Position numbers and translations under genes: made by a program. A stretch of 64,000 bases of DNA from positions 867,485 to 931,484 of the forward strand of contig CAJNDS010000458.1 of NCBI GenBank assembly GCA_905221605.1. The letters are read 5' to 3'. The notes under the pieces were generated by a model. It did no database searches and had not been told where the DNA came from. It saw only the letters and a program-made list of their open reading frames with translations. Numbering within the stretch: the stretch's first letter is position 1; each line of letters opens with the position of its first letter. This DNA comes from Symbiodinium natans. Its lineage: Eukaryota; Sar; Dinophyceae; Suessiales; Symbiodiniaceae. Positions 30,360-39,672 of this stretch are shown piece after piece.

Positions 30360-30600
30360 ATGGCTGCTTCTGCCAACGGCGTTGCGCTGGATGCAGAGGA
30401 GGACCCCAATGAGGCTGTCGCTGAAGAGGCTGTCGCTGAAGAGACTCTTGGTAGTCCAGTGGTACACCCTTTTCCCTTTTTGAGGGTTCAAGGTTTCTTA
30501 AGAAAGTCACCAACCCCAGAAAGGCTGCCCTTATTATGATATGGTTGCTGGGCTACTAAGGACTGTCGCGGAAGATGCTCAGGACACCCTTGGAACTTGA
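30360..30600 (+). CDS. Small acidic-repeat protein interrupted by an introner
   Basis: ATG at 30360. Exon 1 (30360-30442) encodes MAASANGVALDAEEDPNEAV and the repeat AEEAVAEE. If the intron is the GACT duplication plus the family A element (30443-30560, GA donor, AG acceptor), exon 2 continues the same pattern, TVAEDAQDTLGT, and stops at 30598-30600, giving about 40 residues. Splicing at the GT at 30451 instead also stays open, to 30808 (FSWDRGSGARVPRTQQESRR). The first reading is preferred because it extends the AVAEE repeat. Function unknown. Confidence 0.45.
30447..30560 (+). mobile_element. Introner, family A, inside a coding frame
   Basis: Ends CTTGGTAGTCCAG and CTGGGCTACTAAG are inverted repeats; the flanks are GACT (30443-30446) and GACT (30561-30564). 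The interior shares CCCTTTTTGAGGGTTCAAGG and AAAGTCACCAACC with the other family A copies. Confidence 0.85.
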
Positions 30601-31152
30601 AATGGGCCCGATCACCATACGTTGCGGGCCCTTCTCTTGGGACCGCGGGTCAGGAGCAAGAGTACCTCGCACACAACAAGAAAGCCGCCGAAGGAATCAA
30701 CCCCCCCTAAGGCTTTCTAGTGAGTCCCTCCTGTGCCTTCAAGTTGTTTGTCAATCTTGTACCTTGTTAGATTTAATTGTTGTTCTTACCTCTCGGTCGA
30801 ATGGGTAAATAAACTTTCAACTGCTTTTGGTCTAGCAGAACCGCTCTTCGGGCCCACATGACCCGAAAGGGGGGTAGTTCCCTTTCAACCCCAAACCCGA
30901 AAGCCCGAAAACAACCCGAACACCTGTGAACCCTCGAAGGGAATGCCTTGAGCCCTAAACCCCCACACCCCCAAGAACCCCCCCCCCTTAAGCTCTGAAG
31001 TAAGCTGATGTGGAGGCTTACGATAGTAAAAGACCCCTAGTAGAGTCCCCCAAACAGTAGGATTCCTTTAAAGTACCTAAACAACCCTAAACCCTAAACC
31101 CTAAACCCCTAATCCCAAAGCCCCATGTTGCCAGTGGCAGGAAGACCCCCAG

Positions 31153-31219
31153 GATGCTTACGTCCGAACACTCACGAGATACGTGACGGACATGAGAGTG
31201 GTGCTTGGGACTTGCGAGG
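31153..31219 (+). CDS. Exon, unknown protein
   Basis: Acceptor GACCCCCAG, then DAYVRTLTRYVTDMRVVLGT followed by CE and a donor formed by the start of a TTTAGGG array (GAGG|GTTTAGG). The phase does not match the next exon found at 31747, so an exon between them is missing or they belong to different genes. Confidence 0.4.
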
Positions 31220-31302
31220 GTTTAGGGTTTAGGGTTTAGGGTTTAGGGTTTAGGGTTCAGGGTTCAGGGTTCAGGGTTCAGGGTTCAGGGTTCAGGATTC
31301 AG
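31213..31302. repeat. TTTAGGG array shifting to TTCAGGG
   Basis: Five TTTAGGG units followed by seven or eight uniform TTCAGGG units. Confidence 0.9.
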
Positions 31303-31429
31303 AGTGGCTTTGATGGGTCTTTCTGTTTTTTTTCAAGTTAGGCTGCTTAGGGCTTTTGCGGTAGAAGAGTTTCGAGGGGTAGGTTCTTTTTTGTTGTGGG
31401 GGGTGGGGGGTGGGGGCTTGCCTGGGCGC

Positions 31430-31515
31430 TTGTGAAGACAACAGCCTTCTTTGCGAATCCACGCTGAGGCAGCAGCACTGACCGCCCTGAACAGTTGAGA
31501 GTGGCTCACCCTAGA
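31430..31515 (-). CDS. Possible minus-strand exon
   Basis: The minus strand reads HSQLFRAVSAAASAWIRKEG then CCLHKRPGK. Composition is protein-like, but it lies opposite plus-strand exons and no splice sites are decisive. Confidence 0.25.
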
Positions 31516-31652
31516 CCCCAAGCCCCAAACCCCAAACCCCAAACCCCAAACCCTAAACCCTAAACCGTTAAACCCTTTCTAAGCCCCCAACTCAAAGCCC
31601 TAAACCTAAACCACAAAATTCCAAACCCTAGGCTTCCTAAGTCCGAAACGCT

Positions 31653-31730
31653 GTCAGGGTTTAGGGTTTAGGGTTTAGGGTTTAGGGTTTAGGGTTTAGG
31701 GTTTAGGGTTTAGGGTTTAGGGTTTAGGCC
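31653..31730. repeat. Telomere-like array, TTTAGGG orientation
   Basis: About ten units ending 16 bp before the exon at 31747. Confidence 0.95.
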
Positions 31731-31746
31731 CGTGAGACTCTGACAG

Positions 31747-32282
31747 ATACATCCTGATTTGGTGAGAGCCATCGCAGCATACCAGGCCCTGCAGGACGAC
31801 CTTGGGTTTAGGGTTTAGGGTTTAGGGTATAGGATTTAGGGTTTAGGGATGTTCCTTAGGGTTTTGCTTGTTTGGTTTTTTGTTCGGTGTTGTGTTTTTT
31901 TGGGTTGGGGGGTCTAATTCTTGGAATCCCCGGTTTTCGGGCTCCGGTTTAGGGCTCTTGGTTTATGGTGTGGGCTTTGGGGATTGCCCCGCAAAGTAGA
32001 AATTGTCTGTGCAGAATCTCTCCAAACTGCGGAAAGTAAGAATCTTGTTTAGGTCCCCATGTAGCAGCAGGTTCATTTTCACAGCAGGGTACCCAAAACC
32101 CTAGACCCTAAGCCCTAAACCCTAAACCTAAACCCTAAACCTTAAACCCGAAATCCTTGTTCAGTTCATACCAGGGTGTTGTGTAACAGCGCACGCCGCG
32201 CACAGTACCTGGGCGCTGCACTCCGTGGCGGATCCGATGTTGGAAGGCTGCGAAGACTCCACGTGAAGAGCAAGGTGCCAGG
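31747..32282 (+). CDS. Two exons joined in frame across telomere-like repeats
   Basis: Exon 31747-31805 follows CTCTGACAG and reads HPDLVRAIAAYQALQDDLG. Exon 32175-32282 follows ATACCAG and reads VLCNSARRAQYLGAALRGGS then DVGRLRRLHVKSKVP. The join is in frame only if the donor is the first GT of the TTTAGGG array (CTTGG|GTTTAGG). The second exon ends at another such array. Function not recognised. Confidence 0.5.
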
Positions 32283-32470
32283 GTTTAGGGTTTAGGGTTT
32301 AGGGCCTAGGGTTTAGGGTTCAGGTTTAGGGTTTAGGGCTAGGGTTTAGGGTTTAGGGCTAGGGTTTAGGGTTTAGGGTCTAGGGTTTAGGGTTTAGGTT
32401 TAGGGTTCAAGGTTAGGGTTTAGGATTGCGGTTGAAGGTTCAGGGTCTAGGGTTTAGGGCTTAGGGATTC
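32279..32470. repeat. Degenerate TTTAGGG array
   Basis: TTTAGGG units with frequent single-base losses (GGGCTAGGG, GGGTCTAGGG, GGTTTAGGG). Confidence 0.9.
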
Positions 32471-32539
32471 GGTTCCCTTGGTGTTAAGGGGCCTGGCTGC
32501 AAGTGTCGGTACAAGCCGGCCTTGGGCTTGGGGACGCAA

Positions 32540-32823
32540 CATGAACCACTACTACTATGACTGCGACGACGACGACGACGACCACGACGACGACGACGCC
32601 TGCCGCCGCCCGCCGCCGCCCGCCGCCGCCGCCACCGGCCACCACTGCCGCCGCCGCTGCCGCCGCCGCTGCTGCTGCTGCTGCTTCTATTGCTGCTGCT
32701 ACTATTGCTGCTGCTGCTATTGCTGCTGCTACTGCTACTCCTACCGCTACTGCTGCTGCTACTGCTACTGCTACTGCTACTGCTACTGCTACTGCTACTG
32801 CTACTGCTACTGCTACTACTACG

Positions 32824-32879
<56 letters not shown>

Positions 32880-32950
32880 CACTACTACTACTACTACTCC
32901 TCCTCCTCCTCCTCCTCCTCCTCCTCCTCCTCCTCCTCCTCCTCCTCCTC

Positions 32951-32982
<32 letters not shown>

Positions 32983-33042
32983 ACTCCTACTGCTACTCCT
33001 GCTACTCCTGCTACTACTACTACTACGACTACGACTACTACG

Positions 33043-33139
<97 letters not shown>

Positions 33140-33275
33140 GTACTGCTATGCTACTGCTACTGCTACCGCTACTGCTACTTCTACTACTACTACTTCTACT
33201 AATAATAATAGTAATAATCATAATAATCACAATAATTATAATAGTAGTAATAATAGTTATAATAATAACCCTTCT
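32540..33275. repeat. 0.7-kb trinucleotide tract (GAC, CCG, CTG, CTA, CTC, AAT)
   Basis: Consecutive blocks: GAC (32560-32597), CCG (32600-32670), mixed CTG/CTA (32675-32815), CTA (32816-32896), CTC (32897-32953), CTG (32954-32980), mixed, CTA (33040-33138), then TAA-type. Three plus frames and one minus frame stay open for 170-270 codons because the period is 3; they would be homopolymers of Leu, Tyr, Thr or Val. Not called a gene. Confidence 0.95.
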
Positions 33276-33400
33276 TGGGGGTTCGTCTAGCCCCCTAGAT
33301 AAGACTAAGCGGCAGTCGCCCTCTTCTGAGGCGTTCTGCGAATCAGTCCTAAGGCTTTCAGGTTAAGGTTTTAGGGTTTACGGTTTAGAGTTCCCGCCAG

Positions 33401-36400
33401 GGCTGAGAATCTTAGAAGTCCAGGTGACGGAGAAGATTGATGAGTTCTGGTCCCACTCCTGGCAGCTGAAACCATATCGGAAGCTTTGGCTTCGGACTTT
33501 GAGGAGCTCAAGACTCCAGTAGTGTCTCAGGGGCCCCTTACTTAGGAAACACATGTACAGCCGAGGTTGGTTATATGTAGCGATTGGGGTCTAGGAATGC
33601 TAAGGTCAGTGTTCTGTAGTAATTGCAAACTTCTCGAAAATGTGTACCTGGGATGCTAACATAACTTAAAGAAAACTTATGGGGTATTGGAGTCCGCGGC
33701 AAGTTGTCTAGGGACGACAAGGAAATGATGATTTTCATTAGATAGACCTAGTTCTTGTAGCCCTAAATTGTGGTACTGTACCGAGAATGCAGAATCGAAG
33801 ATGCCCACCGCCGAAAATGCATGTTTAGGGGGTAGGGTTTAGGATTTAGGGTTTAGGGTTTAGGGTTTAGGGTTAGGGTTTAGGGCCTTTGTGCTGAGGA
33901 AGGTTTTTTGCCTGCTTTTCTTGAAGAACGGCTTGGCAAGCAGCATCGCAGGCTCGGACGGGGTGGTCTTGCTGCCTTGTATACTTGCTGGTTTTGTGAG
34001 GTTTGTGAACCCTAAACCCTAAACCCTAAGCCCTAAACCCTAAACCCTAAACCCTGAGATGGACTAGTAGAGCATCTGGGCACCTTGCGATGCAGAGCTC
34101 AGGGTTGAGTTCAGGGTTTAGGGACTTGGATCTCGCAAGGGTGAAATGAATTTGGGTTTAGGGCTTAGGGCTTACGGTTTAGGGTTAGGGTTTGGGGTTT
34201 AGGGTTTAGGGTTCAGGGTTTAGGGTTTGGGGTTTAGGGTTTAGGGTTTAGGGGGTGAAATGAATTTGGGTTTAGGCTCATTTCTCCCTCAAAAAAGCTC
34301 TTTCTTCTTCACGCCCGGCCGCGTGCCTCAAGGTACGTTGGGAGCTCTTCTGGCTGCTTTTCTGATGCGAGCGGGCGTCCTCCCGATCAAAGTCCTCCCT
34401 TTCTCCCACATCCCCTTCTGGTGCACCTTAGTAGCTGAGTGAGCACACTTTACGCTTTTTGGGATACTTTAGCCCCCTATAGAATTGACAGAGTACACTT
34501 TCGGGGGGGGGGGGGCTTATGAACTCAGCAACTAAGAACCCCTGAACCCTAAACCCTAAACCCTAAACCCCAAACCCTAAACCCTGAACCCTAAACCCTA
34601 AACCCTAAACCCTAAACCCTAAACCCTAAACCCTAAAACTAAGGCACTGTCTTTGGAGTCATCTTCTCGGCGGCGGCGCTCTTCCTTTGGCGCCCCCAGG
34701 ATGCTTGCCTGCACTGGGAGGCACGAAAAAAGAGCCATCAGAAGCAGCTGACATCACCTGAACAGTTTGGGGTTCAGGGTTTAGGGTTTAGGGTTTAGGG
34801 CTTAGGGTTTAGGGTTTAGGGTTTAGGGTTTAGGGTTTAGGGTTTAGGGTTTAGGGCTTCGGGCTAAGGGTTTAGGAGTCCCCACCCACCACCCCCCAGA
34901 ATTCTGAACCTTTGCTCCCTCTGACGAGTGTCGCCATGTTTTTGTTTGCCTTCTAACCTGCTGCTAAAATGCCGTCATAGAAAGGATGGAATACACACTG
35001 ATAATATTCCCTTATGGTCCTTGTATAAATACACGGTAGCTTCCCCCCAAAGGCCCTAAAGCCCTAAACCCTAAACCCTAGACCCTAAACCCTAAACCCT
35101 AAACCCTAAACCCTAAACCCTAAACCCTAAACCCTAAACCCTAAACCCTAAACCCTAAACCCTAAACCCTAAACCCTAAACCCTAAACCCTAAACCCTAA
35201 ACCCTAAAAACCCTAAACCCTAAACCCTAAACCCTAAACCCTAAACCCTAAACCCTAAACCCTAAACCCTAAACCCTAAACCCTAAACCCTAAACCCTAA
35301 ACCACATGGCGAGGCGAAGGTCTTTCTGGACGTCTGTTGCATCAACCAAGTCGACTCGAAGAAGAAGGCCGAAGGGATCGTCAGCCTCGGAGGCTTCGTC
35401 GCCCAGTGGTACCCTTTCGCCTTTTTGTTTTAGGGTTTAGGGTTTAGGGTTTTGGGTAGAGTTTAGGGTTTGGTTGCTGGCCTGCCAAGGAGGCATCTTG
35501 AAGCGATCCAAGTCGTTGTTCATTCTCTGGGACCCGAGCTACATCGAGAGGACCCCTAAACCCTAAACCCTAAACCCTAAACCCTAAACCCTAAACCCTA
35601 AACCCTAAACCCTAAACCCTAAACGACCGCGTGCAAGGTACAACTGCACGACTCGGGTCTGCGATGTCCGGCTGAACCCTATAGACCCTAAATCCCTACA
35701 TCCCGCAGTTCCTGACACCCCTACACCCCTAAACGATTCAGGGCTGCCCTAGAGACCCTAAACCCTAAACCCTAAACCGTTGTAGAGGCCGTAGCCCACA
35801 CAGGACCTGGTGCATCTTCGAGATTGCCGCCTTCTTGCATGGCTGCGGCGCTCGGCCGCGCACCGTGGTGCGCCCCACGCTCCTGGGCCCTGCGGCCTTG
35901 GCGACCTACGTGGGAACCTTGGTCGCCTAAACCCTAAACCCTAAACCCTAAACCCTAAACCCTAAACCCTAAACCCTAAACCCTAAACCCTAAACCCTAA
36001 ACCCTACCTGGCCAGCTACACCCCTAAACCCTTTTCCCTTTGTTGGCTCAAGGTTTCCTTCAGAAGGTAACCAACCCAAAAGAAGGGTGCCCCTCATTGT
36101 AATCAAGATGGTTGCTGGGCTACCGAGGAACTCCCAGCATGATGCTGCTGTGGATCTTCGTCCATGACTTTGATGATGACTTGCTCCTTGGGGTGGACTT
36201 CAACATCTGCGCGATGTTTGCGGCCTTCTTCTTGGCCTTCTACTGGGGCGTCGCGACCTTTCGCTCCTACTACCGCTCCATTCAGACCTTTTATCACCAG
36301 TTGCTCAACTTCCGGCTTCAGGATACGAAGTGCCACTGCTGCACAAGAGGACACATTGCAGAGGATGGCTCCCGGATGCCTTGTGACCGTGAGATTGTGG

Positions 36401-37731
36401 AGGGATGTATTTGCAACTGGTTCGGAAGCGTGCAGAAGTTTGAGGAGTTCATCGCACCCCTCCTGCGCTCCACTTTCGAGAACCAGCTTGGACAACACCA
36501 GTTTCCCTACAGCTGCCAGGTAGACCCTTGAGCACATCATGATCTCCCTCATTTGGCGTCCAGAGTACGTAGGCCCTTATTCACTTTTGTTAGGGTTTAG
36601 CAAAAAACATCCCCTTTAAGCCAAAAAATCTTTCTATTCCAAGGTTACTCATGGGTCCAATTGGGCTTCGGGTAATCTTAAAATTATTTCTCAGAGGGCT
36701 TAAAGGTGCCACGTCAACCCTTATCCCAAGCCGGTCTAGGCTACTTCCTCGTGATCTTTTGCCCTGCTGCCTGGCTTGCGATGGACCTGAGCGTGGGCGC
36801 AGCAGAACCAGGCAAGTCGGCTTTCCTGTAGTCTTACCACTACTGTTGGTTAGTAGGGAGTGAAATGTGGAACAATAAGTTCGAGCAACATGCCCTGCTA
36901 GCCAACAGTGAGTACAAAGCCTGAAAATCCAAACGACAACCTGTTCCTTCTGGAAACCTCGATGAGCTGAGGATACATCGCCCGGTATGAGAAAGACTAC
37001 TGGTCTGTGTTCTGGTTTTTCCAGCTCTTGGGGATCTGGCTCGGGACTATGCCCAGCATATCCAAACTGGCCTCGGGCTCAGACAAACGCGGACTCTTCA
37101 AGTTCAAACGAGGTGATATTAGAGCTTCTGTGGGCCTAAGATGGGCTTGCTTTGTGTAAGGTGTTAAAACGGACAACGCAGGGCTCTTAGAGCTCTAATC
37201 TGTTTTGCCAGAGAGGCTCTCTACCTCACCCAGTGCTTCTGTGCGCCGCGTCGCTACTTGATCTGCGATGTGTTCCTGAACGTCATGATTGTGTCCCTGC
37301 TGAACTTCTGCTTCTACCTCTTCCTCCACACCACGCGGTTCTTCAATGACAAGCATAACAGCCCATTGAACGACCTGGACATCAGCATGCGTCTCGGCCT
37401 CCCATTTTTTGTTGGAGTCCATGGGTGTGCTTGAGGTACTTCCTACTAGCTACGCTACATTGTTCATTTCTTGCTCTACTGCGCATGCAGTACCTTCCTT
37501 CGCCTTTAGTTGAACTTTAGACTTTTTGGGTTTCCTTATTTAGTAGGAATATTACAGTTTCACTTTCTTCCCCTTGGTTATTGGCGAAGCAAGGTACAGT
37601 GACCAGCATATGCTGTGAACGATAGCAGATTTCAGTCGAAGTGGATCTAGATACAGGATTGTCAAGGGAATCATCACTTTTTTTGTTTCAGGTTTGCGTC
37701 CCGCCGGGATTCCGAGAGGCTTATCTTGTGA
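33401..37731 (+). CDS. Multi-exon membrane protein, WSHSW/WCxFE type
   Basis: Exons read by eye: 33401-33492 (EKIDEFWSHSWQLKPYRKLW), about 33970-34008 (uncertain), 34333-34422 (GALLAAFLMRAGVLPI), 34644 to about 34701 (VFGVIFSAAALFLWRPQ), 35314-35389 (VFLDVCCINQVD), 35490-35550 (SLFILWDPSYIER), 35804-35913 (WCIFEIAAFLHG, RPTLLGPA), 36128-36519 (FVHDFDDDLLLGVDF, a membrane segment, MPCDREIVEGCICNWFGSVQ), 36972-37112 (DYWSVFWFFQLLGIWLG), 37214-37424 (membrane segment MIVSLLNFCFYLFLHTTRF) and 37692-37731, stop 37729-37731. Most joins from 34333 on are in frame. The FWSHSW, VFLD..CINQ and WCIFE order recalls large dinoflagellate families and, more loosely, TIR-like domains; function unknown. The 3' end of exon 36128-36519 is uncertain: a likely continuation (HIMISLIWRPEY) is one base out of frame. 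Confidence 0.75.
34423..34643 (+). mobile_element. Introner, family C, with a telomere-like array nested at its right end
   Basis: GCAC (34423-34426) and GCAC (34644-34647) flank an element that begins CTTAGTAGCTGAG and ends ACTAAG. The family's usual end, CTCAGCAACTAAG, occurs internally at 34525-34537; CCCTAAA-type units then run to 34637 and a second ACTAAG follows. Removing GCAC plus the element (GC donor, AG acceptor) joins FWCT to VFGV in frame. Confidence 0.85.
34768..34868. repeat. Telomere-like array, TTTAGGG orientation (intronic)
   Basis: About 13 units within the intron before the VFLDVCCINQ exon. Confidence 0.95.
34999..35053. mobile_element. Family E element whose right end merges with an array
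   Basis: ATATTCCCTTATGGTCC matches the left side of family E. The right side stops at AAAGGCCC, where the other copies continue to a TAGTA-like end; here CCCTAAA repeats begin. Confidence 0.45.
35053..35304. repeat. Long telomere-like array, CCCTAAA orientation (intronic)
   Basis: About 35 units with one CCCTAAAAA slip, ending about 10 bp before the VFLDVCCINQ exon. Confidence 0.97.
35390..35489 (+). mobile_element. Introner, family A, as a 100-bp intron with GA donor
   Basis: GAGG (35390-35393) and GAGG (35490-35493) flank an element from CTTCGTCGCCCAGTGG to GGTTGCTGGCCTGCCAAG. The middle is replaced by TTTAGGG units (35423-35470). Removing one GAGG plus the element joins SLGG to ILKRSK in frame; the first GT (35399) does not give an in-frame join. 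Confidence 0.85.
35551..35803. repeat. Intron filled with CCCTAAA units, GA donor
   Basis: Exon ends AG, intron starts GACCCCTAAA and ends CACACAG, next exon starts GACC. The join gives YIERTWCIFE. About ten CCCTAAA units at 35554-35624 and a few at 35757-35778. No terminal inverted repeats are left. Confidence 0.7.
35914..36127 (+). mobile_element. Introner, family A, with CCCTAAA array near its left end
   Basis: GAAC (35914-35917) and GAAC (36128-36131) flank CTTGGTCGCC at the left and GGTTGCTGGGCTACCGAG at the right. A CCCTAAA array (35926-36006) replaces the usual left interior; the rest (CCCTTTTCCCTTTGTTGG, AAGGTAACCAACCC) is normal family A. The GA donor gives YVGTPSMM in frame. Confidence 0.85.
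36570..36665 (+). mobile_element. Possible introner-like element, family B
   Basis: Resembles 20157-20262; lies in an intron of the gene at 33401-37731. Ends only weakly inverted. Confidence 0.4.
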
Positions 37732-38250
37732 AATTACATGGAACTGCTTGAATGAGTGCCCGTTGAAAGAGAAGTGGTTTTGAAAATCCAGCACTCACTT
37801 CCAAATGCAAGAATAGTTGCATGGTAATTGTTCGTGCTTCCCTGGGCATAATTCTAAGAGAAAGCAGAACCAGCAACATTGTGGTCCGCAAATCGTCTGA
37901 CATGGAAAGCTCAATTCTGAGGACGGCTCGAGCCATTCTGATGTTTGTCACCTGGTGCCTGCCAGCGTGCCCTGGCCTTGCCGAAGGAATCGCACGATCG
38001 TCGCAGTAGAAGCAGGGCGCCTGACCCCTAAACCCTTGGCGGGAGGCTCGCGCCTGCAACCCAAAACCCTAAACCCTAAACCCTAAATCTCGAACGCACC
38101 TCTGCTGGGGTAGCCGGGCGCAGTGGAGCATTCAGCGAGACCACCATAGGTGGGAACTTCTGGGGTCACTTTGGGCCAAAAGGCGAAGCATCCCCACCCC
38201 TTAGCGTTGCGCGGTGACATTTGGGCGCGAGGGCCCTTTCATTGATTAGG
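37732..38250. other. 3' flank of the membrane-protein gene; exon-like island
   Basis: Short frames on both strands. At 38127-38202, after GGGCGCAG, a frame reads WSIQRDHHRWELLGSLWAKR then RSIPTP and TAG; possibly a terminal exon of another gene. Confidence 0.3.
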
Positions 38251-38261
38251 GTTTCGGGTTT

Positions 38262-39672
38262 AGGGTTTAGGGTTTAGGGTTTAGGGTTCAGGGTTTAGGT
38301 TTTAGGGATTAGGGATTGTGTAGCTTTCAGAGTTCCAAAGACCTCCCAAGGGTCAGGCCAATGGGGTTCCCGGCCCTCTGGTGCTCCCGGGCGGAAGGCG
38401 TTTTGAGGCCTCCACCCGAAAGGCCCCCCAAAGCCCTAGGAGGCCCCAAAAAGGGTTTAGGGTTTAGGGTTTAGGGTTTAGGGTTTAGGGTTTAGGGTTT
38501 AGGGTTTAGGGTTTAGGGTTACCCAAAGGAGAAAAAGACCAAAAGTTGCCCCGAAAGGCTCCGGGAGACTCTGAAAAACTTCAAAAAGCCCAACGACTTA
38601 AAACCCCAAGATCCCGCCTGGGAGATGCCCAAAAGCGTTTGCCCTATACAATTTCTCTGAACCCTAAACCCTAAACCATAAAGCTTCTTAGGTTCCTCCT
38701 CTTCTCGATGCCGGAGGTTCTGAAGTTGATACGCTCCAGGCCCGTACGTCTCCGCGCAAAGGGACAGAGGGGGGAGGGACAGGGGGGAGGGGTAGGGGGG
38801 TAGGCGGGGAGAGGGTGGTAGGGGGGCGATTATGCCCTCTAACCCCTAAAAGAGGGCCATAGGGTTGATTATGGGGGTAGAAGGTGGGTAGTAGTTGTAC
38901 GAGGAGGAGGGGAAACCAGCGGCTGCACCGTCATAACAGTCGCCAACGTCATCGTGGTCGCTGTCGCTATCGCAGCAGCAACGGCAAGTAGTGGTAGAGG
39001 TACTGGTGGTAATTCCCAGCCAATCCCAACACCTACAGTCGAAACCCGAAACCCGAAACCCTAAACCCGAAACCCTAAACTTTAAACCCTAAACCCTGAA
39101 CCCTGAACCCTAAACCCTAAGCCCGTCAACGATAAACGATCTTGCCCAGCCTTGAACCTGAACAAATCTGAAACCTGTTTCCCTGCAAACCTTGCTATGA
39201 ATACCCACTCTCTAAACCCTAGCCCTAAGCCCTGAGCCTGAAGCCCTAAGCCCTAAACCCAAAGCCTCAGCCCTGCACACCCTTGGAGCTGTTAGGGTTT
39301 AGGGTTTAGGGTTTAGGGTTTAGGGTTTAGGGTTTAGGGTTTGGGGTTTGGGGTTTGGGGTTTAGGGCTCCTTTGCCCTGCAATCCCAAAGAGCTCCGCC
39401 CTGAGCCCTGCAAGCGCTTGAGAGGCACAAGAAGCGGAGTTCACAAGATGCCACCCAGGAAGGCAGCATCTAGGGCTTAGGGTTTAGGGTTTAGGGTTTA
39501 GGGTTTAGGGTTTAGGGTTTAGGGTTTAGGGTTTAGGGTTTAGGGTTAGGTGCTGCCTCCAAGCCGAATCCGGATCCGGAACTGCTTCCGGACGGTTTGC
39601 CTTCGTTTTAACCTGAGCTGTTGATGGTCAGGGTCAGATTCGTGTCTTTCCTTGCCGGTTGACCTTAAAGCG
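38262..39672. repeat. Cluster of TTTAGGG and CCCTAAA arrays with unique spacers
   Basis: TTTAGGG at 38262-38308, 38453-38520, 39293-39368 and 39474-39547; CCCTAAA/CCCGAAA at 39043-39125. A spacer at 39412-39471 has a short frame ALERHKKRSSQDATQEGSI ending in TAG. G-rich, AGGGGG-type sequence lies at 38765-38830. Confidence 0.8.

Noticed and set aside
32478-33290. 270-codon Tyr/Ser/Cys-rich protein and overlapping poly-Thr, poly-Leu and poly-Val frames
   Set aside because: Period-3 repeat keeps all frames open; no evidence for any one of them.
36037-36052. Spliced-leader-like end TTGGCTCAAG inside a family A element
   Set aside because: Only the last ten bases match the dinoflagellate spliced leader as I recall it; other copies read GGTTCAAG, so chance is likelier than a relic leader.
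36103-36552. 149-codon minus-strand frame
   Set aside because: Shadow of the 36128-36519 exon, whose plus frame carries the family motifs and in-frame introns.
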